Source: Flavobacteriales bacterium (lineage in GTDB: Bacteria; Bacteroidota; Bacteroidia; NS11-12g; UBA9320). Taken from it: a stretch of DNA of 64,000 nt. Positions 47,278-55,969 of this stretch are shown here, piece by piece; the first letter of the stretch is position 1; every line of letters begins with the position of its first letter. The translations under genes were made by a program, and so were the position numbers. The stretch lies in assembly GCA_020635435.1 (NCBI GenBank), contig JACJZU010000003.1:186001-250000 (forward strand). Reading direction: 5' to 3'. The notes below the pieces were generated by a model. That model was not told the DNA's origin, searched no databases, and saw only the letters and a list, made by a program, of their open reading frames with translations.

Positions 47278-47301
47278 CACATTTCACAAAAGAGAAATGT
47301 G
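47278..47301 (+). terminator. Hairpin downstream of glmM
   Basis: CACATTTC/GAAATGTG stem with an 8-nt loop, followed a few bases later by a T-rich tract that also forms the next promoter box. Probable terminator of glmM. Confidence 0.5.
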
Positions 47302-47306
47302 AAAAC

Positions 47307-47314
47307 TATTTTTG
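47307..47314 (+). promoter_or_regulatory. Bacteroidota -7 promoter element (TATTTTTG)
   Basis: Exact TAnnTTTG, 18 nt before the lipoprotein ATG at 47333. Confidence 0.5.
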
Positions 47315-47332
47315 AACGCTCAACTAAGCGCT

Positions 47333-48040
47333 ATGAAAAATTCAATCCTACTGAGCTTCATTTTCCTCGTTCTGGCCTCTTCTTGTGGAAGCCGTCAGAA
47401 TATCACCCCTGCCTATCACCGAAGGGCCCCACTTCATAAGGTAATTGCGGTAGTCCCTCCTCAGACATCCTATACGGGCAGATTGCCCAAGGACATGACA
47501 CAAGCCGATGTAGCGGCCATAGAGGAGGTGGAGAGCATGGCCTTTCAAAAGGAGATCTATGATGGCCTACTCTGGCAATCAGGTCCCGGCCGAAAAGATG
47601 TGTCGATCAATTTTCAAGCCCTCAACAAAACCAATCAACTATTGGCAGATTCGGGATATAGCATCCGCGATAGCTGGACGCTCTCGCCTGAGAAGCTCTG
47701 TGAATTGTTGAAGGTAGACGCCGTAGTTCGCGGCGATCTGCAAATGCAGCGCTTCATGAGCGGATTGGAAAGTTATGGGCTGGATGTTGCCGACGACGTC
47801 CTTGACATATTGCGCACCAAAATTCCGGGTGGGGATCAGGTACCGCTTCCAACTGACAATTTCAACATGAACAGAACCTACGATATTGCCGCCTCACTCC
47901 AGGTTCTCGATGGCCGCGATGGGGTGGTGCTTTGGGGCGTGAGCAACCGTTCTCAAGCCGATTGGGAATTTACCCCGCAGCAAATGGTACAGGGTCTGAG
48001 TCGTCAGTTTGCGCGACGTTTTCCGTATCGGTTTAATTGA
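47333..48040 (+). CDS. Lipoprotein of unknown function
   Basis: 235 residues from the ATG at 47333; an in-frame ATG-less extension upstream overlaps the promoter. Lipobox LASSC. The soluble domain has AVVPPQTSYTGR, a long helix, CELLKVDAVVRGDLQMQRF and AASLQVLDGRDGVVLWGVS. This is the layout of GNA1162/CsgG-like periplasmic lipoproteins that pair a 'detection of resource' strand core, but I cannot assign a family firmly. It is followed by a convergent hairpin. Confidence 0.7.
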   Translation: MKNSILLSFIFLVLASSCGSRQNITPAYHRRAPLHKVIAVVPPQTSYTGRLPKDMTQADVAAIEEVESMAFQKEIYDGLLWQSGPGRKDVSINFQALNKTNQLLADSGYSIRDSWTLSPEKLCELLKVDAVVRGDLQMQRFMSGLESYGLDVADDVLDILRTKIPGGDQVPLPTDNFNMNRTYDIAASLQVLDGRDGVVLWGVSNRSQADWEFTPQQMVQGLSRQFARRFPYRFN

Positions 48041-48062
48041 TGAGGGGTATTGCTTTGGTCTG

Positions 48063-48117
48063 ACGGCTATGGCTAAGCGACATGCCTATGTTTAGCCGGC
48101 ATGACCGTCATAGCCGT
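48063..48117. terminator. Nested hairpin between convergent genes
   Basis: Outer arms ACGGCTATG/CATAGCCGT (48063-48071, 48109-48117) and inner GCTAA/TTAGC pairs. It separates the lipoprotein gene from the convergent propeller gene fragment. Confidence 0.5.
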
Positions 48118-48744
48118 AGTGAGCTGCAGCTCTTTCTCATTCGTTATTTTGTAAATTCCTCAAATCCTGTCCCATTGAATATATATGCGCCATTTTCGTG
48201 AGTCCCAAGCCATAGATCACCTTTGTTATCTTTGTATATGCTGAATATAGCGATCTGTTTGGAATGCTCTTGAACGGCATAATGTGTAATTTTCGATCCA
48301 TCATATTTCCAAACACCATCGAGATAGGTCACAAACCACAAATTATTATTGTTGTCTTTAACAGTTGATAGATATTCGTCCAGGTCGCTTTCCTTTTTCC
48401 CGTCTAAACCACCAATACTTTCGTGTCTTGTGTAAAAGTTAGTACTTTTTAAAGTTGTGCTGTCGTAGACACTGTATCGGTATTCCGTGTTGAACCAAAA
48501 GTCGCCGTTTTTATCTTCCGTTATTGAACGCACTCCATTTGCTCCTTCGTTGCGAAATTCGGTCACATCTTCTTCTGTGATCCATTCAAACGATTCTCCA
48601 TCATATCGGCAAACTCCGACCGGGTTCGTGCCAAACCAGATATTACCTTTTATATCTTTATAAATACTGTAGACTCCAAAAGGATTGTAGTGAGGTGGTC
48701 CCATAAAGTTGGACAGTAATTTCAAGAATATAAATTGCAACCCA

Positions 48745-49032
48745 ATGAAGCGAACCAAACGAACATTCAGTTCAGCCTTCAAAGCTGAAGTAGCCTTAGA
48801 GGCAATCAAAGGAATTAAAACTGTATCTGAGCTTGCCCAGGAGTATGGGCTACACCCTACTCAGATAGTCCATTGGAAGAAACAGTTTTTGGAGCAGAGT
48901 GCCTCAGTTTTTGAAAACGACAAGAAGCTCAATGAAGAGTTGGATCAACTCAAATCGGAGCGAGACGAGCTCTTTCGGCAAATAGGTGTGTTAAATTTCG
49001 AGAACAACTGGTACAAAAAAAAACTCAAATGA
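48745..49032 (+). CDS. IS3-family OrfA (transposase DNA-binding subunit)
   Basis: 95 residues from the ATG at 48745. HTH_Tnp_1 pattern: RTFSSAFKAEVALEAIKG, SELAQEYGLHPTQIVHWKKQF, then a leucine-zipper helix (LNEELDQLKSERDELFRQIG). It ends with tac followed by nine A residues, a typical -1 slippery run. A -1 shift there enters the orfB frame. The stop TGA overlaps the orfB ATG. Confidence 0.9.
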   Translation: MKRTKRTFSSAFKAEVALEAIKGIKTVSELAQEYGLHPTQIVHWKKQFLEQSASVFENDKKLNEELDQLKSERDELFRQIGVLNFENNWYKKKLK

Positions 49033-49854
49033 TGTCGACCAAAGACAAGGTGCAACTCGTAGAGTTGGAGGGCTCAGAGATCCCTATAGCACATCAGTGC
49101 AGGATCCCGAAGCCGTTTGTATTATGTTCCCAAAGGTGTACCGAGCAAAGAGCTGGAGATGATGCGTATTCTGGATGAACTGTATATCGAGGATCCCACA
49201 CGAGGCACGCGCAGGATGTGTAAAGAACTGTCTAAGCGAGGTTATGATGTCGGCCGTACACGTCGTTTGATGGAGGTGATGCGCTTGAAGACCGTCTATT
49301 GCCGTCCAAGAACCACCATTATTGACCCTGCACAATACAAATACCCATACCTGCTAAGGAACCTGAACATCGAACGCGTGAATCAGGTGTGGGCTATGGA
49401 CATCAGTTACATCCCTATGAAGACCGGGTATATGTATTTATTGGCCATCATCGACTTAAAGAGCAGATATATAGTGGGTTGGAGTCTGTCCAACACCATG
49501 GAAACGTCCTGGGTCATTGCACTCTTACAAGAGGCCTTTGCAATCTATGGGAAACCTGAGATCATAAACACAGATCAAGGCAGTCAGTTTACCTCAGAGG
49601 AGTACGTAAAATTCATTAAATCTCACCAAACTATACAAATATCCATGGACGGGAAAGGAAGAGCTATCGACAATGTCTACATCGAGCGGTTCTTCAGAAC
49701 CATCAAATATGAGAAGCTATACCTACAAGAACTCAACAACAGACACCAGGTAGAACAAGCTTGCAGTGAGTTCATTGAGTATTACAACCTGCGAAGAGAC
49801 CATTCCGTTTTGGAGTACAAAACTCCTTCCCAGGTGTATCATTTGGCAGCTTGA
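49032..49854 (+). pseudogene. IS3-family OrfB (DDE transposase), frameshifted
   Basis: The first 26 codons (MSTKDKVQLVELEGSEIP...) are in the frame reached by the -1 slippage. The rest, from SRLYYVPKGVPS on, is one base out of register near 49108-49112, and total length 823 nt is 3n+1. Deleting one A there restores a continuous protein. The integrase core is intact: D (WAMDISY), D (NTDQGSQF), E (NVYIERFFRT). This is either a disabling single-base insertion or a sequencing error. Confidence 0.85.
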
Positions 49855-49994
49855 AAAGAAATAGTAACTTTAAACCAAGATAAAACTGTTTGACGAAGGG
49901 GACCACCTCATAAGGTTGCCACAAGGGTTCGGTAATTTTTCTGACGCTCCTGAGTACGGAAGCATGTTTCTTTCGTTCCATGTTGATTAGATTT

Positions 49995-50036
49995 AATCCC
50001 AGCTACCGGTCAATTTCACGACAGATAGCTGGGATT
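49995..50036. terminator. Hairpin downstream of the TonB receptor gene
   Basis: Perfect 11-bp arms AATCCCAGCTA/TAGCTGGGATT (49995-50005, 50026-50036) with a 20-nt loop, 16 nt beyond the receptor stop on the minus strand. No clear T-run. Confidence 0.5.
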
Positions 50037-50051
50037 GATAATAAATGAACC

Positions 50052-52463
50052 TTAGAAATTGGCATGCAGAGAAATCACGAAATTCCTTCCTGCACCGGAA
50101 AGCCCTGAGCTATATGGCCTGTATCGCTGGTCAGTCAGGTTGTCCACTCCACCGCTTACACTGAAATTATCTGTAAGCTGATACATGGCTTTCAGGTTAA
50201 GCGTGTACCAAGCTGGCGTGTAGTTATTCCCGTTCGCATCCTTAGCATAAATCTCATCTTTTCCTTGTTCTTCCGTGGCCAAGTCATCAAAGCTTCTTTC
50301 GCCTTGATACATGGCGTTAAACTCAAGTGTGAGATCATTATACTTATAACGCAATCTACTAACACCAAAAAATGGAGCTGCATGGCGTGATGCACTTGTT
50401 GTGCCATCGTCCAGTTCTTCTTCTCCAATTTGGTAGTTTAAGTCGGTCAAGAACATAAATCCTGCTGACAGCTTCACCTCTATTCCGGCTTGCACACCAT
50501 AAACATTGGCAATTGCTGCATTTTGAATGGCTTGAACCTGACTCATTTCTCCATCGTACAGAATGCTGTCCTGTCCATTCAATTGAAAGTTTCTGCGAAC
50601 CAAAGCATTTTGAAGGATGGTATAGTAGCCTGTTATATCAACTTTAACAGCATCTCCAAAAACTTTGGAAATTCCCAAATCAAAATTATAGGCATATTCT
50701 GCTTCAAGGTCTGGATTGGGAACTGTAACGGCACCAGGCTCAGAATCAAATACTTTACCTATATCATCCACATTGGGCGAGCGGAAGGCCGTTCCGAAGT
50801 TTGCGCGAATTGCCCATTTTTCTGTTGGACGATAAACTCCTCCGATACTACCCGTCAAAGCACCATTATTAATTTCGGCATTGGTGAACGGAAATGGATA
50901 GAAATTTAAATTATTAGAGAAATCAGCATCCAAATTAAATTGGTTATACCTTAAACCTGCCTGCATGGTGAATTGATTCGAAACTCTGAATTCATTGTTC
51001 ACATAAGCAGCGATAGAACTCCATGTAGAATTCGGATACCTTGAAGGACCAACTTGGCCAACTCCTGTCGAGATATCGGTTAACATGCCCTTGGAAGCAA
51101 CATCATTAAACACGTATTCAAGTCCGTAGTACAAAGTGTTTTTCGAACCTATTCTCTTGTTGAAATCAAGATTTGCCGAGTATGCCTCAATGTTTTCGGT
51201 TTGGGTGTTGCGCTCATCACTTTTCAGTGAACGGTCAATGCGGCTTTCTTCAAACGATTGCTGTGCCAATCGCAACGACATTTGATCATAAACAGCATTG
51301 TTTCCACTATGCGTAATGTTCAAATTGTTCATCATCCATATTTGCGGGCCGTAATCCCACTCAGCATAGCGAATGGTTCCGTTTCTGAAACGATTGTGCC
51401 GGTCATACCTTCCGTAAGAAGAGGTTTCGGAATAGTGAAATCCATACTGAAAGTCCCATTTTTCGTTGGGCTTAAACCGTACTTTTTGCATCAGGTTAAT
51501 CTGCGAATAAGCAGATGGAATTTGCAATAGCGGATCATCTTGAGTAATTACCACATCCATGCTATCCTGTCGCTGAGGGTAAATGTTCTTGATGTAATCA
51601 TCCGGCCCATTGCTTCCCTGTCGCAAGTGATCAAAATCCCATGAACTAAAACTGGTTACAAAAGCCCACTTTTTCCAGCCAACATTCACATCAAAGTGTC
51701 CGGTTTTCTCATTGTTTGCTGAAGAATAGCGGGTTACGGCTTTTCCTGTCACAAGCGGCTTGTCAGACAATGACAATTGAGGTGTAAGGGTTTGAAAGCT
51801 CATTACCCCACCAATTGCATCACTACCATAAATTACTGAACCCGGTCCAAACAAAACTTCGGTATTTTCAGTAGCAAAGGGGTCTAAATTGATTACGTTT
51901 TGAATGTTGCCAGCCCTGAAAATTGCAGTGTTCATACGGACACCGTCAACGGTATATAATAACCTGTTGGTAGCAAAACCCCTGATCATTGGGCTTCCAC
52001 CTCCTTGTTGGCTTTTCTGTATAAAAACCTTCCCGGAAGCACCCAATAAGTCAGCCGCAGTTTGCGGATTTTGCAAGGCAACTTCTTTGGGTGAGATGGA
52101 GATGATTTTAGATGGAACATTGCTGGATGTTTGTCGCCAACGTGTAGCAGAAACCACTACTTCGTCAAGGTTCAAAATTGATGACTCCATACCAATTCTA
52201 AAATCAACGGATTGAATTTGGCTATAGCTTAAAACCGCTGTTTTATAGCCTTGGGATCGAATTTGAATTTTCTCCGCCTCTTTAAAAGCCGTAATATCGG
52301 CTTGCCCTTTCGCATTCGTTATAGTTGATGCCTGGGGACTTTCGCTGATCAGCACCACGCCTTCAAGCGGTTTTTCTGATTGCTGATCTATAATGGTTAC
52401 CGTTTGGGCAAAGGACACACTTGTCCATCCCACCAATAACCACATAATGAATGTCTTTTTCAT
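50052..52463 (-). CDS. TonB-dependent receptor (haemoglobin/transferrin-receptor-like)
   Basis: 803 residues. Signal peptide (IMWLLVGWTSVSFAQ), CarboxypepD_reg-like domain (20-95), plug from about 110 with GGGSPMIRGFATNRLLYTVDGVRMN and FGPGSVIYGSDAIGGVM, then a large barrel ending in F. The plug pattern fits the TonB-hemoglobin/lactoferrin class. The ligand is unknown. The gene is preceded (81 nt upstream) by a paralogue of the anchored protein at 38513, so the receptor plus partner arrangement occurs twice in this window. Confidence 0.88.
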   Translation of the reverse strand: MKKTFIMWLLVGWTSVSFAQTVTIIDQQSEKPLEGVVLISESPQASTITNAKGQADITAFKEAEKIQIRSQGYKTAVLSYSQIQSVDFRIGMESSILNLDEVVVSATRWRQTSSNVPSKIISISPKEVALQNPQTAADLLGASGKVFIQKSQQGGGSPMIRGFATNRLLYTVDGVRMNTAIFRAGNIQNVINLDPFATENTEVLFGPGSVIYGSDAIGGVMSFQTLTPQLSLSDKPLVTGKAVTRYSSANNEKTGHFDVNVGWKKWAFVTSFSSWDFDHLRQGSNGPDDYIKNIYPQRQDSMDVVITQDDPLLQIPSAYSQINLMQKVRFKPNEKWDFQYGFHYSETSSYGRYDRHNRFRNGTIRYAEWDYGPQIWMMNNLNITHSGNNAVYDQMSLRLAQQSFEESRIDRSLKSDERNTQTENIEAYSANLDFNKRIGSKNTLYYGLEYVFNDVASKGMLTDISTGVGQVGPSRYPNSTWSSIAAYVNNEFRVSNQFTMQAGLRYNQFNLDADFSNNLNFYPFPFTNAEINNGALTGSIGGVYRPTEKWAIRANFGTAFRSPNVDDIGKVFDSEPGAVTVPNPDLEAEYAYNFDLGISKVFGDAVKVDITGYYTILQNALVRRNFQLNGQDSILYDGEMSQVQAIQNAAIANVYGVQAGIEVKLSAGFMFLTDLNYQIGEEELDDGTTSASRHAAPFFGVSRLRYKYNDLTLEFNAMYQGERSFDDLATEEQGKDEIYAKDANGNNYTPAWYTLNLKAMYQLTDNFSVSGGVDNLTDQRYRPYSSGLSGAGRNFVISLHANF

Positions 52464-52543
52464 TGTGAATTATTTTGAGTTAATAAATAGGTTAAGTCCA
52501 CCATAATTGAACATGGTAGACTAAAAAATGATCATGTATTTAT

Positions 52544-53074
52544 TTAACTAAATCGGGGAGGAGGAAAGGGAGGGGCGTGATAAATGGATGCGAAGTCTTC
52601 AGAATAGAAGAAATGATCTATCCTGTGTTTTGAAACTTTGGCCAAATGGGTCTTTTGATTTTCGTGAAACAACTTTTTGAAAAAATCAGCCAATTGGCTT
52701 TTCTTTTCTTGCCGCTGGGGGTTATTTCCAAGGACTTTAGCGAGTAATCCGTCAAGTTGTTTGTTGAGTTTGGTTTCTTCATGATCCCACCAGCACCAAT
52801 AATAAATGGTATCAACCTGTATTGACTTTTCAACGATATCATACATCTGACCATTGTACTCAAATTCTTTGGAATGTTCCCACCTAAGCTCAGTTTGGAT
52901 TTCCTCGTTTGTGAATTTCAAAAAAACGAGTTCATCCTTGTCAATCCCTACAATCATTTTCCATTTTACCTCACGCTTAACTTGTTTTTTTTGGTATTGC
53001 AAAAAAGTAAAGGTAGCCACGACTGGTGCTATTAAACAGAACAATAATATTATACCTGCTACCTTTCCTTTCAT
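52544..53074 (-). CDS. Membrane-anchored protein, TonB-module partner (copy B)
   Basis: 176 residues. One N-terminal helix, then KKQVKREVK, IDKDELVFLKF, RWEHSKEFEYNGQMYDIVE and DTIYYWCWWDHEETKLNKQL. These align residue by residue with the protein at 38513-39076, including the membrane-proximal basic motif and the proline-rich C-terminus (APPFPPPRFS). Both copies lie directly before a TonB-dependent receptor on the same strand. Unnamed family. Confidence 0.72.
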   Translation of the reverse strand: MKGKVAGIILLFCLIAPVVATFTFLQYQKKQVKREVKWKMIVGIDKDELVFLKFTNEEIQTELRWEHSKEFEYNGQMYDIVEKSIQVDTIYYWCWWDHEETKLNKQLDGLLAKVLGNNPQRQEKKSQLADFFKKLFHENQKTHLAKVSKHRIDHFFYSEDFASIYHAPPFPPPRFS

Positions 53075-53386
53075 TTCATGAGATAAAATAGATCACTAAG
53101 TTAATTGAATTGAGCGCAGGTGAAATTTGGCTCTTTTGCAAAGCTTGGGTAGTGCGTTGGCTTGTGGGGCTTTGCAAATGTGCCAAATGTGGGTTGGCAG
53201 AAAAATTTCAAATTTCCAAAAATGCGAAGCGGTGGCTTTTCTTTTTTTTTCTTCTTTGTCAATCGTTTTTGTCCAGTTGCACTGTTGGTCATGTCGAGTT
53301 AGTCCACTTTCTATGTCGGTCTGTGTGACCATATGTCTGTCTTTACTTGTCATTATCAATGTGTCCGTTGTCTTTTTTTGCATGTG
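53075..53386. other. Distal end of the cassette array: no convincing gene
   Basis: Minus-strand frames here are low-complexity and run through the hairpin at 53122-53191. The stretch 53200-53386 has the size of a degenerate cassette; its minus-strand start GTTGGGG lies at 53393. Confidence 0.4.
53122..53199 (-). repeat. Degenerate attC-like hairpin
   Basis: Arms of 23 nt (53122-53144 and 53169-53191) pair at 19 positions around a 24-nt loop. On the minus strand a TGCCAAC box (53193-53199) precedes the arm by 1 nt, as in the other sites, but no GTT box follows the far arm. Likely a decayed terminal site. Confidence 0.45.
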
Positions 53387-53519
53387 CCCCAACGGTTCTC
53401 AGCTATACGCAGGCAGGGCTTTTTATCACTAAACTTCCTACGAAGAACTGAACTTCAAATTTAGCACTTTCCTGTCCAACGAAGCACGAAACCCCTGCTT
53501 GCGTATAGGTGATGTGCCC
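53387..53519 (-). repeat. attC-like site 1
   Basis: Reading the minus strand: a conserved CACCTA entry, long arms (53493-53508 paired with 53403-53418, one mismatch), then TAGCTG..AACC and the R'-like GTTGGGG (53387-53393). The interior shares GGGGTTTCGTG and GATAAAA with site 2, indicating common ancestry. The R'' side is occupied by the end of an IS1182-type element (53520-55300). Confidence 0.65.
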
Positions 53520-55300
53520 GTTGCACAACTGCCTGTACAACTTTAATTCAAAGCCTGTAAAAAACCTTGCTATATTGTGTAAAAGTTTGACTGTCAATGT
53601 GTTGAATGGAGAACATGGATGTGCGATCTTTATTCCATGCAAGGACGCAAGCACATTCAACCCAAAATGTTGTATCAGGTATGCCTCAATGACCTGGTGG
53701 CCGAAGATGATTTCTGGCGCAAGTTGGATTCTGCACTTGATCTACACTTTTTGTACAAGGAAACATTGTGTTATTATGGCACGGAAGGTCAGGAGAGCAT
53801 CGATCCGGTGGTGTTCTTTAAAATGTGCCTTGTGGGCTATCTGAATAACATCTCTTCGGACCGTAAACTGGTACAATACTGCTCGAACTGCCTGAACATC
53901 CGTTTGTATTTGCGGTACGATCTGGATGAGGAACTTCCCTGGCATAGTACCATCAGTCGCACACGGCAGCAGTATGGTGAAGAAGTGTTTTTAATGCTGT
54001 TTCAGCGGGTGCTGAGCATGTGCGTTGGGGCCGGCATGATCCGGGGTAAGCGACAGGCGGTGGATAGTGCCTTTGTAAAGGCCAATGCCAGTATGGACAG
54101 TCTTTTGGAGAAGGAAGTTTTAGAGGATGCAGCCTTTTACGCTGAAGAACTCAATGATAACAGTGAGTACAAGGTGAATAAAACGCGCAAAAAATTGGTG
54201 GACCGACACCACGCCTGGAAGGAAGAAGAATACAAGCACCAACCCGGTGGCAGTAACAAAACAGCTCAGAGCAATAAGATCGATCCAACAACAGACGAAA
54301 ACGGAAACCTGATCCGCCCAAAATTTCTGAGCAATCACACGACCCCGACAGCCGCATCAGCACCAAGCCCGGCAAGGCGCGTCAGTTGAATTATTTCGCA
54401 CAACTGGCCGTGGATGATGCTCATCACGTGATCACCGGGGCCTGTGCCGATTTCGCCGATCAACGCGATAGTCAATGCTTGCCAAAAATCATGGATCAGG
54501 TGCTGGACAACCTGGCACAACACGATATCCAAATCGAACAGATCACTGCCGATACAGGCTATTCCAGTGGTGAATCACTCAAATACTGTGAAGAAAAGGG
54601 TTTGGATGCCTGGATACCCAATTTCGGTCAATACAAAGCAAGCAGAGCGGGATTTGAATACAATAAGGAACTGGATCAGTATGAATGTCAGCGAGGCAAT
54701 AAAGCCATCCTCATCTTCAAGGGTGAACGGACGGACTCAAAAGGCTACACCAAGCGCACCTACCGCAGCAGTGAAACGGACTGCGGAAAATGCCCTTTCA
54801 GAGAAGAATGCTGCGGTAAGAAAACCAAATTCAAAAAGATCGACGACAGCATCCACAAAGAATACTACGACCGCATGCATGCCAAACTGCACCAAAACCC
54901 TCAGTATGCCAAACGCATCAGCCGTATACGCAGCAAAACGGTAGAACCGGTCTTGGGCACCCTGCTCAACTTCATGAACATGCGCCGGGTAAACACACGG
55001 GGCATCAAACAGGCCAACAAACATATCATCATGGCAGCTATGGCGTATAATTTGCAGAAATACCTGAAGTTCATCACCAGAAAAACCATCGTAAAAGCGG
55101 CAGTCATGCACGTGGTGAAGGGGGCCGGACTTTCTTTAGTTTTAAACGCCTTGGAGGACTTATTTAGATCAATTATAAGACCCCTGAATTATAGAAGCAC
55201 TATTCCTCATTTTTTCAGAACAATGGCTTATAAGGGCTGTATGAAGCTCGTTATTGCAAGGATTTTTGGAGAAAGTCGGTTTAAAAGGTAGTTGTGCAAC
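53520..55300 (+). mobile_element. IS1182-type element, 1781 bp, with cassette-like ends
   Basis: Terminal inverted repeats GTTGCACAACTGCC (left) and GTTGCACAACTACC (right, complement), 13 of 14 matching. It contains one transposase gene reading plus, opposite to the cassette genes. No target duplication was found. On the minus strand its ends read GTT...AAC and abut CC (R' side) and attC-like site 1. It therefore either inserted at the recombination position or moved as a cassette. Confidence 0.75.
53637..55291 (+). pseudogene. IS1182-family transposase, frameshifted
   Basis: The start MQGRKHIQPKML matches the family; an upstream ATG at 53619 is possible. The frame breaks near 54341 in SNHT/DPDSRISTKPGKARQ, where a -1 shift restores the family sequence. 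Length is 3n+2, so one base appears deleted. Catalytic residues are present: D in AVDSAFVKANAS, D in ADTGYSSGE, E in KTVEPVLG. A zinc-like CxxC/CxxxxC stretch (CGKCPFREECCG) is typical. Probably inactive. Confidence 0.85.
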
Positions 55301-55317
55301 GGTTACCGCTGTTGGCA
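55301..55317 (-). repeat. R''-like box closing the two-gene cassette X
   Basis: On the minus strand TGCCAAC (55311-55317) follows the gene, then AGCGGTAACC, then the end of the IS1182-type element. The usual long arms are missing here. Confidence 0.5.
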
Positions 55318-55328
55318 GTAGTAGTTCT

Positions 55329-55949
55329 TTATCTGAATAGTCCAAATTTCAATCCTACATAACCTGTTAAGCCTGAAATATCAGATTGGTTAAAGTTTCT
55401 ATAATTCATTTGTCCAACAAAACGATAACCTGCACCTATATTAAATCTAACGTATTTGTGCAAATTTACTTCTAATAAAGCTGATGGTTCAATTTGAAAA
55501 AAGTTTGCTTCTCCAAGTCCTGCGTCTCCGTTTTCATTGTCCATTTGAACTTCTCCATATCCAACATAAAGAGGAAAAGTTAAGTGAGCGACTTTTTTTG
55601 AAAATAGAGTGTATTCTGCAAAACCACCTACTGTCCAATAATCCATATAAATATTCTGAATAGTTTCACTTTGAGGTCTAATCTGGTTTAATGAAGTATT
55701 GAAATATGCTCCAAAAGACAATCTGTCTTTTAAATTTATCCCGCCACGCAAGTTGAATAGAGATGCTGTACTGCCGTCCATTTGAGTTATACCATAACTT
55801 GGGGCAACAAAAAAGCCTAAGTCTTTTGTGCTTATAGAGTTTCCGCTTCCAAAAAGTGTTTTTGCTTCATTATTGTCTTGTGCAAACAGGCTTACCTGAA
55901 ACAAAGCCAAGCAAGTAAAAGCAAATGCAGAGATGAATTTTTTGTTCAT
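55329..55949 (-). CDS. Small outer-membrane beta-barrel protein (cassette gene)
   Basis: 206 residues. Signal peptide (LALFQVSLFAQ), then repeated amphipathic strands (LSFGAYFNTSLNQIRP, RFNIGAGYRFVGQMNYRN) ending GLKFGLFR. This is the OmpA/porin-like small barrel type common in Bacteroidota; no specific family. Second gene of an AT-rich cassette, 20 nt after the lipoprotein gene, stopping 12 nt before the cassette's closing box. Confidence 0.7.
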   Translation of the reverse strand: MNKKFISAFAFTCLALFQVSLFAQDNNEAKTLFGSGNSISTKDLGFFVAPSYGITQMDGSTASLFNLRGGINLKDRLSFGAYFNTSLNQIRPQSETIQNIYMDYWTVGGFAEYTLFSKKVAHLTFPLYVGYGEVQMDNENGDAGLGEANFFQIEPSALLEVNLHKYVRFNIGAGYRFVGQMNYRNFNQSDISGLTGYVGLKFGLFR

Positions 55950-55969
55950 TTTATTGTTGTTTTAAATTG

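Larger units (their letters stand above)
48691..49910 (+). mobile_element. IS3-family (IS150-like) insertion sequence, 1220 bp
   Basis: The outer 12 bp are a perfect inverted repeat (TGAGGTGGTCCC at 48691, its complement ending at 49910), with partial similarity continuing inward (ACAGT segments). It carries orfA and orfB with an A9 run at their junction. It is flanked by TAG/TAA, an imperfect 3-bp duplication typical in length for the IS150 group. It interrupts a propeller gene. The orfB frameshift suggests it is no longer autonomous. Confidence 0.92.
48144..49981 (-). pseudogene. Two-component-regulator-propeller protein, split by an IS3 element
   Basis: The 3' part (48144-48690) encodes propeller repeats with the typical VYSIYKDIKGNIWFGT and GNIWFGT/GDLWLGT blades. 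The 5' part (49911-49981) begins at the ATG at 49981. Removing the IS and one copy of a 3-nt target duplication (TAA/TAG, one mismatch) rejoins them in frame as WQPYNPFGVYSIYKD, 615 nt in total. The insertion is therefore clean. The reconstructed 204-residue protein has only about five blades and no signal peptide, so it may have been incomplete before. It lies downstream of the TonB receptor on the same strand. Confidence 0.85.

Noticed and set aside
53096..53432. Several 60-100-codon frames on both strands
   Set aside because: Low-complexity, overlapping the attC-like hairpin, no start context or recognisable domain; treated as non-coding.
53520..55300. Direct target duplication for the IS1182-type element
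   Set aside because: Several alternative end points were tried; flanks (GCCC/GGTT, CGTT/AACG) give only palindromic, not direct, matches.
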